64,000 nt of DNA from Hyalangium versicolor. Lineage in GTDB: Bacteria > Myxococcota > Myxococcia > Myxococcales > Myxococcaceae. The position numbers and the translations under genes were made by a program. The notes under the pieces were generated by a model. The model made no database searches and had not been told where the DNA came from. It saw only the letters and a list, made by a program, of their open reading frames with translations. The stretch is taken from NCBI RefSeq assembly GCF_020103695.1, contig NZ_JAHXBF010000007.1, positions 62,001 to 126,000 of the forward strand. The letters run 5' to 3'. Below are positions 8,572 to 16,300 of this stretch, piece by piece (within the stretch, counting starts at the first letter, position 1; each line of letters opens with the position of its first letter).

Positions 8572-8609
8572 TCGGGCGGGAGGGGGCATCCTCTCCCGCC
8601 CGATTCGTT
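8572..8609 (+). terminator. Rho-independent-type hairpin after the 7914 gene
   Basis: A perfect 11-bp stem (TCGGGCGGGAG with CTCCCGCCCGA) has a ten-base loop and is followed by TTCGTT. It lies 22 bp after the stop codon and separates this gene from the cysteine protease gene. Confidence 0.7.
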
Positions 8610-8665
8610 CACAGCCCCCTGTCCTCCCACGTCTCTGAGGTACCCCCCCAACAAGGAGGCATCTC

Positions 8666-9175
8666 ATGGCGTGGTCAGCAGTCAATGACAGTCTGGGCAA
8701 TACGTATCAGCTCTATTCGCAGGAGAAGAACAACAGCTGTGCCTGCGCGAGCACGATGATGGTCATCCAGCTCGTGAAGGGAAAGCAGCTCGATGAGACC
8801 TCAGTGCGCCGCTGGTTCGGCGAGGCCGAAGGGAGCATCAACATCGATCAGTACGGCACGCGTGACTTCGCCAACGTGGCGGCGACGCAGAGCCCCATCA
8901 TCAGCGTGTTGTCGAAGAACGGCATCTCGGCGCACATGGTCCGGGATTGGAGCAACGTGCAGAAGTACGTGGGGAAGGCCACCCGCAGCAAGCCAGGCAT
9001 CCTCCACGTCGCCTGGACCCCGGCGGGCGGGCACTGGGTCGTGCTCGTCGGCAAGAACGCCGCCGGCAACTACATCTGCCTGGACCCCTGGTACGGCGTG
9101 GTGGAGACCCCGCTGCCGAACTACACGCCGGCGCCGGGCACGGCCGGCACGACCCACTACTTCATCCAGCTCTGA
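8666..9175 (+). CDS. Papain/C39-like cysteine peptidase, cytosolic
   Basis: This 169-residue compact single-domain protein starts with a clear AAGGAGG upstream of ATG 8666. It has the order of a papain/C39-like triad. The Cys lies in NSCACASTMM (Cys25, with CxxAS spacing; Cys27 is an alternative), the His in PAGGHWVVLVG (His123) and the Asp in YICLDPWYG (Asp140). The strand-Gly-His-strand and LDPWYG patterns match peptidase C39-like/papain-like domains. No signal peptide and no transporter, so it is not obviously a bacteriocin-leader peptidase. It may be an effector, maturation protease or bare minimal peptidase; its substrate may be encoded in the same island. Confidence 0.72.
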   Translation: MAWSAVNDSLGNTYQLYSQEKNNSCACASTMMVIQLVKGKQLDETSVRRWFGEAEGSINIDQYGTRDFANVAATQSPIISVLSKNGISAHMVRDWSNVQKYVGKATRSKPGILHVAWTPAGGHWVVLVGKNAAGNYICLDPWYGVVETPLPNYTPAPGTAGTTHYFIQL

Positions 9176-9201
9176 GCGGCGAGACGGGCGGCGAGGCTGA
9201 C

Positions 9202-9246
9202 GGCCGCGCGGGTGTCGGGGCACAGGGCCTCGGCATCCGCGCGGCC
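9202..9246. terminator. Candidate bidirectional terminator between convergent genes
   Basis: A perfect 10-bp inverted repeat (GGCCGCGCGG / CCGCGCGGCC) with a 25-base loop lies between the convergent cysteine-protease gene and the membrane-protein gene. The stem is strong but there is no U-tract, so function is uncertain. Confidence 0.4.
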
Positions 9247-9255
9247 GCGGCCGTT

Positions 9256-10491
9256 TCACGCGGTCCAGTTCCCCCCTCGCATCGAGCGGATGAGCACGGC
9301 GAGCTCGTCAGGGTTGGCCAAGCCGGCCTTGCTCTGGAGCAGCTCGCGGAAGGCGGGCTCCTGCACCCGCCTCACGAACTCCGCGCCCGTCAGGCACAGC
9401 TCCTTCATCTCCCGGTACTTCGCGATGCCCACCACGCAGATGAGGCTGGCCGCGCCATGCCAGAGCTCGAGCAGCCCCGCGTTCATGGGCAACGAGGCCT
9501 TGAGCTTGTCCAGGTTGGCCGTGAGCAGCGCGGAGACGTTGTCCACTCCTTCCTCTTCGAGCCTGAGGACCTCGAACCGGGTGATGTTGGGCAGGACCAG
9601 CAGCGACAGCTCCTCGTCACCGTCCCGGGGGATCTTGCTGAGGAGGACCTGCTTGAGCAGCCCCAGCGCGGACATCGGCAGGTAGCCGACGAGGAACATC
9701 GTGAAGAGGAGCTCATTGCTCCCGGTGAGGGTGAAGCTCACCGACAGGCCCATCACGAAGATGAGGTGGCGGAAGACGATCCCGTAGACGCGGGTGCTCA
9801 CCACGTCCAGCCTGTAGAGCCGGAAGGCGAAGTACCCCAGCAGGTGCATGTACCAGCCAAGAAAGCCCACCAGCACCGGCCGCACGGGCGCCGTCGCGTC
9901 CAGATAGATGGGCAGCGAGTCCTTCGAGAACAGGTCGCGGTACTTCAGCAGGCCGTAGACAGTGCTCGCCCCCTGCCCGAACGGGTTGAAGAAGTAGATG
10001 ATGCCGAACGCCATCACTGCCTGGACCAGGAACTTGATACCCCAGTCCTGCAGCGCCAGCTGGGCTTGCGGCAGGAACGGTCCCGTCCACTTGCGCCGGA
10101 AAGCGAAGCCAAAACCCAACAGGGAGCCTGGCAGCAGGGTGAGGCACATCGTCATGATGACGTTGAAGCTGAACTGCTCATGGAGGATCTTGCTCCTCAG
10201 GTTGCTGGACACCGCCTGAAGGAAGAGCTCCCGGTTCCCCTGGCTGGCGGTCCAATGCGTGGCCAGGTACTGGGCCCAGAGGGCGTTGAGCTTCGCCCCC
10301 TCCGCCTTCAGCGGCACGTCCGGTCCCTGGTACGCCAGGGCCTCCATCTCGAGCTGCTCGGTGATCTCCAGCAGCCGCAGCCCATTATTGGTGACGAACA
10401 CCCCCGTCGCGACGAGCGCTGGGGAGATGTACAGCAACAAGAGGGTCGTGGCCGCAATGGCTTCCCTCGGGGATGGTAGATACCTGCTCAT
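9256..10491 (-). CDS. Polytopic membrane protein of unknown function
   Basis: The 411-residue protein starts at the ATG at 10491, chosen because GAGGAG lies seven bases upstream; an earlier in-frame ATG would add 16 residues without such a site. About six membrane helices are visible: residues 11-33, a Gly/Leu-rich helix near 120, VQAVMAFGIIYFF, VLVGFLGWYMHLLGYFAF, GIVFRHLIFVMGLSVSF and LLFTMFLVGYLPMSALGLL. The ~125-residue soluble C-terminus (DNVSALLTANLDKLKASLP...) resembles a helix-hairpin region. No family recognised. It is convergent with the cysteine protease gene and divergent from the 10631 operon. Confidence 0.75.
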   Translation of the reverse strand: MSRYLPSPREAIAATTLLLLYISPALVATGVFVTNNGLRLLEITEQLEMEALAYQGPDVPLKAEGAKLNALWAQYLATHWTASQGNRELFLQAVSSNLRSKILHEQFSFNVIMTMCLTLLPGSLLGFGFAFRRKWTGPFLPQAQLALQDWGIKFLVQAVMAFGIIYFFNPFGQGASTVYGLLKYRDLFSKDSLPIYLDATAPVRPVLVGFLGWYMHLLGYFAFRLYRLDVVSTRVYGIVFRHLIFVMGLSVSFTLTGSNELLFTMFLVGYLPMSALGLLKQVLLSKIPRDGDEELSLLVLPNITRFEVLRLEEEGVDNVSALLTANLDKLKASLPMNAGLLELWHGAASLICVVGIAKYREMKELCLTGAEFVRRVQEPAFRELLQSKAGLANPDELAVLIRSMRGGNWTA

Positions 10492-10630
10492 GGACACGCT
10501 CCTCGTGATGCGGTGAGTGGCCAGGCTCAGCCTGGCCATGCGGGAGACGCGCGCCTTCCAGAGCGTGTGAATTCACAGCCCGCGGGTGGAAGGCGTCCTC
10601 AAGGACGAACTCTCCACAGAGCAAGGCTCC

Positions 10631-11317
10631 ATGAGCACCCCCGTAAAGTTCCGCATCAAGAACGACACCAATGGTCCGCGCAGGCTCGTCTTGTTTCAGC
10701 AGGACAGGTCCGCCGAGGGCGGAAAGCCCGCCACGGGACATCTCTCCTTCGTGCTGGCGGTCAAGCCGCTCGCCCATGGGGGCTACTGGGACTACCAGCT
10801 GCCTCCTGGCGCTCTGCAGGTGGCGGGGATGATCCAGTCCGAGACTTCTGGCACGTCCTCCACGTCGAACATCGAGGAGGCCGTCTACGGGGACTGCTGG
10901 GAGATCCGCCAGCAGCCAGGTGAGGAGCTCGATATCAAGAGGTCGTCCAGCCACGGCCCCGAGGGCGCCATCCAGATCGTGAACCTCGTGGAGGCCGGGC
11001 TCGGGCCTCGGCTGGCGACGCTGCATCGAGGTGAGAACCCTGTCCTGGGATTCAAGCTGGAGCCGGGAAACGACGTCTGCTTCTCCCTGCAACTGGCGCT
11101 CTACGTCGCTGAGGTGGAGGCCAAGGACTACGCCATGGGCCAGGTGCTCCGCCCGCAGACCATCGCGAGCGCCTTGTGCATCCCCTACGCGTCCTTTGAG
11201 TCCGTCGACGTGCACATGGCGCGCATCGTGAGCGATGCCACGGGCAAGCACTCGCTCGAGATCAAGCGCACGCTGAGAGAAGAGCTCAGGGCGCCGCAGA
11301 CCCTCGAGGAGGCGTGA
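10631..11317 (+). CDS. Hypothetical protein, paralogue of the 7914 gene product
   Basis: This is a 228-residue product from ATG 10631; a GTG at 10586 in frame is an alternative start. It is beta-rich and soluble, with no known domain. It is similar by eye to the 7914 product over the N-terminal strand pair and the C-terminal half (GENPVLGFKLEPGNDVCFSLQLALYVAEV against the QGDQANFKLTPKLYFAYVTDI region). It is the first gene of a plus-strand run (10631, 11357, 11749, 12952). Function unknown. Confidence 0.7.
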   Translation: MSTPVKFRIKNDTNGPRRLVLFQQDRSAEGGKPATGHLSFVLAVKPLAHGGYWDYQLPPGALQVAGMIQSETSGTSSTSNIEEAVYGDCWEIRQQPGEELDIKRSSSHGPEGAIQIVNLVEAGLGPRLATLHRGENPVLGFKLEPGNDVCFSLQLALYVAEVEAKDYAMGQVLRPQTIASALCIPYASFESVDVHMARIVSDATGKHSLEIKRTLREELRAPQTLEEA

Positions 11318-11356
11318 GGACGGCCTCCCTCCACTCTCACACCGAGAACTCTCACC

Positions 11357-11752
11357 ATGCCCTGGAATGTCGAAATGAAGGTCCCGCTGGCGGAGCGCGC
11401 GGCAGGAGGAAGGCTCGTCCTGGACGCGCCCACCGGGCAGCTCCAAGGGGTTGCGCTGGAGTTCCTGCTGAGCACCGGGACGCAGGCTGACCGTCAACCG
11501 TTGCTCCCCTGGCCCCGCCCCTACAGCTCCGATCCCCAGCTCATCCCCGCCAGCAGGCTCCAGGCCGCGCCGCTCGTCTTCGTCCAGGCCGGTGTCGTGC
11601 TCAAGCAGCCCGCACTGGCGACGAGCGAGGTCCGACTCGCTGGGACCCTGAGCATCGGCGCCGTGCAGGCGCGGGCGGAGGTCACCGCCACTGTCGAGGG
11701 CAAGGTGTCGCACGGCAAGGTGATCACCCTTCTCTTCTGGGTGAGCGAATGA
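11357..11752 (+). CDS. Hypothetical beta-rich protein, 131 aa
   Basis: The protein has no recognised family. Alternating hydrophobic strands (GRLVLDAPTGQLQGVALEFLL, APLVFVQAGVVLKQPAL, VQARAEVTATVEGKV) suggest a small beta-sandwich. It starts 39 bp after the 10631 gene and its stop overlaps the ATG of the next gene (ATGA at 11749-11752), so the three are an operon. No signal peptide. Confidence 0.68.
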   Translation: MPWNVEMKVPLAERAAGGRLVLDAPTGQLQGVALEFLLSTGTQADRQPLLPWPRPYSSDPQLIPASRLQAAPLVFVQAGVVLKQPALATSEVRLAGTLSIGAVQARAEVTATVEGKVSHGKVITLLFWVSE

Positions 11753-12873
11753 GCCGCCTCCTAATCGCCTTCGCCCTGACCAGCACCCTGCACTCGACGC
11801 CCGCGCGGGGACAGCACGCCGCGACTGAGGGCCCGGAGGGCGTGGAGGCCCCCAGTGAGCTGGATGCCTCCTCCGAGATGGGCGCAGGGCTCGATGACAC
11901 CGCGGTGGGCGAGGTGCTGCACCCCACCACCCGAGCCCCCTTTGCCCTCGGGGTGCGCATGCTGGGCTCTCCACTCCAGGACGGACAGGGAGTGATCGCG
12001 CTGCAGCTCAATCCCTACCTGGCGTCGTGGGGGGAGACACGGAGCTACTCCGAACTCACCGCTGAGCGCAGCCAGCAGCGGTGGGGGCCGCTCATCGCGC
12101 TCCTTCAGGATGCCACGGTGGCCCTGAGCCTGCGCCAGGGCACTCCCTTCGAGGACAGCCGGGGCTCGAGCCGTTACGTCACGCTGGGGGCTGGACTGAG
12201 CCTGGAACTGCTCGGACAGCGCAGCCTCTACGGGCCACGTTATAGCGCCTGCCTCGATCAGACATCCCAGCGCTACGCGGTGGACGTGCTGAACCTGCCC
12301 CTGCCGCGGCCCGGTGAGCCCGCGGTCGAATACGAGCGTGCGCTCGAGGCGGTGAGCCGCAAGGTCGACGCCGCGGTCAGGGCCTGCGAGGCCACCTTCG
12401 ATGGGAGCCAGGCCCTTTTCTTCTCCGCCGGGGCGAGGTGGGTGCTGCCGGGGCCGGAGCGCCAGGACGGGGACTCGGCCCGCATCCAGCACTCGTACGC
12501 GGCGCTGAGCTACGACTTGCGCTGGGAGCCGCTGGTGGTGACGGCGCAGGCGCGCGTGCTCGGCACGCGGCCGGCCCTGGCGGCGTCCACGGACATCCGC
12601 TCGGACGCCGGGCTGTCCCTGCGATGGCGCGGCTCCAAGCTCGTCCTGATGATCGAGGCCACCCACTCCATCGGCATCCCCGGCAGTGCCGATTCCCAGG
12701 CGACGCTCGCGGCCCTGGTCCGCTACACGGCGAAAGACAAGGTCGGGCTGAGCTTCGGGCTCAAAGGCGCCGGCGAGAGCCCGCGGGCCGCGCTGCACTC
12801 AGCCGTGGTGGGACTGACGGTGAGCTACGAGGGCCGCGCAGTGGTGTCGGCAGGGCCCATGGCAGCGCGGTGA
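11749..12873 (+). CDS. Putative exported beta-barrel-like protein
   Basis: This 374-residue protein has an N-terminal signal sequence (SRLLIAFALTSTLHSTPARG, cleavage near residues 21-24). After a low-complexity Glu/Ser/Asp linker come repeated amphipathic strands typical of outer-membrane barrels: YVTLGAGLSLELLG, LFFSAGARWVLPG, SYAALSYDLRWEPLVVTAQARVL, DAGLSLRWRGSKLVLMIEATHS. It is translationally coupled to the preceding gene. Its place in an operon with cytosolic beta-rich orphans is odd. No porin family can be named. Confidence 0.68.
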   Translation: MSRLLIAFALTSTLHSTPARGQHAATEGPEGVEAPSELDASSEMGAGLDDTAVGEVLHPTTRAPFALGVRMLGSPLQDGQGVIALQLNPYLASWGETRSYSELTAERSQQRWGPLIALLQDATVALSLRQGTPFEDSRGSSRYVTLGAGLSLELLGQRSLYGPRYSACLDQTSQRYAVDVLNLPLPRPGEPAVEYERALEAVSRKVDAAVRACEATFDGSQALFFSAGARWVLPGPERQDGDSARIQHSYAALSYDLRWEPLVVTAQARVLGTRPALAASTDIRSDAGLSLRWRGSKLVLMIEATHSIGIPGSADSQATLAALVRYTAKDKVGLSFGLKGAGESPRAALHSAVVGLTVSYEGRAVVSAGPMAAR

Positions 12874-12951
12874 GCCGCTGACCGTGAGCGCGGTTCACGA
12901 ATCCGGCGCGCATGCGTCTTGAAGATGCAACCCCCTCATCGGAGACACTCC

Positions 12952-13374
12952 ATGGCAATCCAGACCAATGCAGGCGCTGTCCTGAACAACCCGTTCCCCT
13001 TTCCGCTCCCGCCCGCGACACACGTTGATGCGGTCGCGGCCATCAACGCCCTCAGCTACGCGAACCTGTGGGCAGCGCCTGGGACGCAGACCATCGTGGG
13101 GACCATGCGCGTCGACTGCCAGGGGCACACGGGGACGGGGCAGGCCAACCTGCAGCTTCAGGTGAACGGCGCGCGAGGCCATACCACCGTCGCCTGCATC
13201 CTGATTGACGCCACCGCGCAGTCTGTCGCGCCCAGGCCAAACAATGCCACGCGGGTGACGGCCCAGCAGGCGGAGATCCGCCGGGTGGCGGTCGCGGCCT
13301 TCATGAACAGCCTCCAGGACTTCGAGCTGGGCAATCCGCGCATCTGGCGGGTGACCGGCACTCCCTCCAGCTAG
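12952..13374 (+). CDS. Hypothetical protein, 140 aa
   Basis: The start at ATG 12952 is preferred because GGAGA lies eight bases upstream; an ATG at 12919 is possible. No family is recognised. The protein opens with a Pro/Phe-rich segment (NNPFPFPLPPATHVDAV) followed by strands (QTIVGTMRVDCQGHTG, ANLQLQVNGARGHTTVACILID) and a C-terminal helix. It is last in the plus-strand operon and convergent with the giant hybrid kinase, 7 bp apart. Confidence 0.65.
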   Translation: MAIQTNAGAVLNNPFPFPLPPATHVDAVAAINALSYANLWAAPGTQTIVGTMRVDCQGHTGTGQANLQLQVNGARGHTTVACILIDATAQSVAPRPNNATRVTAQQAEIRRVAVAAFMNSLQDFELGNPRIWRVTGTPSS

Positions 13375-13381
13375 CCTCATA

Positions 13382-16300
13382 TCAGGAGAGCGGAAGCTCC
13401 AGCGTGGCCACGGCGCCCTTGCCCGGACCCTCGCTCTCCAGCGTGAGGCGTCCTCCCAGCATCTGCGCCGCGAGCGCGCTGGAGTGCAGGCCGAAGCCAT
13501 GGCCGTCCTTGCGTGTGGTGAAGCCGTGCATGAAGAGGCTGGCGCGCGCCTCCTCCGAGATTCCCATCCCGTTGTCCACCATCTGGATGCGCACGAACTC
13601 CCCCTCCGCGGCCAGCCGCACGCGCAGGGAGCGCTCTCCCTCGAGTGCCGAGTCCAGCGCGTACTTCGCGTTGCTGATGAGGTTGATGAGGATCTGCAGG
13701 ACCTTGTGCTTGTCCACCTTCAACCTGGGTACCGGTGCCACTTCCCGATGCACGGTCACCCCATGGCGCTGGAGCGCCACCAGCTGGATGCGCAGGGCGT
13801 CATCGAGGAGCTGGACCAGGTCGCACTCCTCCTCCAGCAGCGCGGTCCGGGCATAGGTCTGCTGCACCTGGACGATGGCCCGGATGTGCTCGACGTGCCG
13901 GCCCAGCGCCTCGACATCATCCATCAGGCGCGTCTGCTCGGACACCAGCTCATCGGACAGCGCCGCCAGGTAGTCGGGCAGGTTGCCGCCGCGGGCGCCA
14001 GGAGCGAGGAAGCCCGGCAGGTCCACCCGGTGCTCCAGCAGCAGGTTCGTGGCCTGTTTCAGCCGGCCCACGCGAGAGGAGCCCACCGCCTTCTGCATCA
14101 TCTCCAGGTTGATGACGGCGCTGGTGAGCACATTGCCCACGTTGTGCAGCACGTTGGAGGCCACCTCGGCCATGCCCACCTCGCGCGCCGTGTCCACCAG
14201 CCGCGCCTGTGCCTGCCTCAGCTCGCGCGTGCGTTCCTCTACCCGCTGCTCCAGCTCGTCATTGGCGCGGCGCAGCTCCGCCTTGGCTCGCTGCACGTCC
14301 TCGTACAGCCGCGCGTTCTCGATGGAGATGGCCGCCTGCGAGGCGATGTGTCCCAGCAAGCTCAGGCGCGTGGGGCTGAAGGCGTTGGTGGCCAGGGTGT
14401 TCTCCAGGTACAGCGCTCCGGAGAGCTGCTCCTGGCGCAACAGCGGCAAGCACAGCACGGACCTCGCCCCACTGCGCGCCAGGTACTCGTCCGCGGAGAA
14501 CGGATGGGGCTTGGAGGCATCACCGATGAGCACGTGCTCGCGGGTGCGCCGCACGTAGGAGAGGATCGTCCACGGGAGTTCGTGGGCAGCGCTCTCGCCC
14601 GAGAGGACGGTGGGGCCGCCTGAGGACGCGACGGAGACGGCCGCCACCGAGAACGTGTCCCCGTTGGGCAGCAGCAAGGCTCCGCGCTGAGCGCCGGCAT
14701 TCTCGATGGCCGCCTGCAGCAGCGTCGTCACCAGCCGCTCCAGGACGATCTCGCCGGAGATGGCCTGCTGGGCCTTGACCACCGTGAGCGCGTCGATCCG
14801 GGTCGAATTCGTGCTGCTGCTACTGGAGGCGTCGTCCTCGGAGGCATGGGAGGAACCGAGGTTCGGCCACAGCGTCTCCAGTTGCTGGACCTTGCCCAGG
14901 GCTCCCCACTGCTGGTACGCGGCCCGGGCCTCGCGCGCGAAGGCGTGGGCGACAATGGGCGCCTGCCGCGTGCGCCAGAAGTTCGCCGCCAGCTCGCTGG
15001 CCAGCCCCACGAAGTGGGTGGCACCGCTCTCGCGCGCCCAGCGGATGGCCTCCTCGTAGGCGCGCGTCGCCTCCTCCAGCTTCCCCGAGAGGCGGGCCAG
15101 CTCCGCGAACACCATCCGCTCGAGCGCGCGGAAGTTCTCGGGGCAGTGCTCCGCCCACTGCGCGAGCTGTTGCTGGTGACGCTGGATGGCCTCGAGCCGC
15201 TGCCGCTGCTCTTGCGCGGTCGCCTCCTCGAAGTCCGTGGCCAGGGCCAGGGCCCGGTAGAAGTGGAACTCGCGAAGGGAGAGGCCGCCCTTCAGGGACC
15301 ACTCGAGCGCGTTCGCCTTTTCCGCTGCCTCTCGCGCCTCCGGGTAGGCGCCGCACATGAAGCGCGACTGGAGCTTGGCGATCCAGTAGTTGACCCGCGT
15401 GCCGGTCAGGCGCTGGGGTGTCAGCCGAGCCTCGAAGGCCTGCTCATCGAAGCCGTCTCCGCTCAGGGTGCCGAACGAGAGCGAGTGCCCCCGCAGCTGC
15501 TGCACGTAGCGCTGATGGATGAGGAGCCAGTCCTGGATCTCCACGAACCCGGTCTTGCTCAGGAACTCGCCGCGGACGACCGACTCTTGCTGGATCTCAT
15601 CCAGGTGATGCCCCATGGCGAGGCGGTTCGAGACAATCGTAGGGCAGCAGTAGGCGGCGGGAATGGTGTCACCCACCTGGAGCATGTGCTGGAAGCCACC
15701 GAGGAGCAGCTCCTGCGCCCTGGCGAGGGGCTGGGTCCAGTAGCAGGTGTAATGCATGCCGAAGAGGACATTGCCTCGGAGGGCGGACAGATCGTACCGC
15801 TCGACGAAGGCGTCGGCGAGCCTTCCGAAGGCCAGGCCTTCCCGGTACTGGTGGAAGAACGAGCCGGTGATGACGCCGAACCAGCAACACCCCAGCGCGC
15901 CGATCTCCACGAAGCCGTGGCGGAAGGTGAGGGAGACCATCTGGCTCAGGACGATGATGAGCAGGTGGGGGTCGGTAGCGAATGCGGCGCCGAAGAGCTT
16001 GAAGAGGGTGCCCATGACCAGCTTCATGTCCGGGTCCGTCATGAGTGGCAGCTCGACGAGGCTCTCGATGGAACGCTCCCCCAGCAGGGCCCAGGTCTCC
16101 CGATGGGCGGCCACCGCATCCTCCCAGGTGGGGCTCCGCGAGAGCGGCATGCCCAGCAGCTCCAGCAGCTCCATCAGGCACGTCACCGCCTCCGGCATCG
16201 CACCCGAGGCGAAGTACACGTCGCTCTTCAGAATGGAGACGGCCACGATGTCCGCGCGAGACCGTACCCGGGAGCCGAACTCCTCCACCTGACGACGAAC

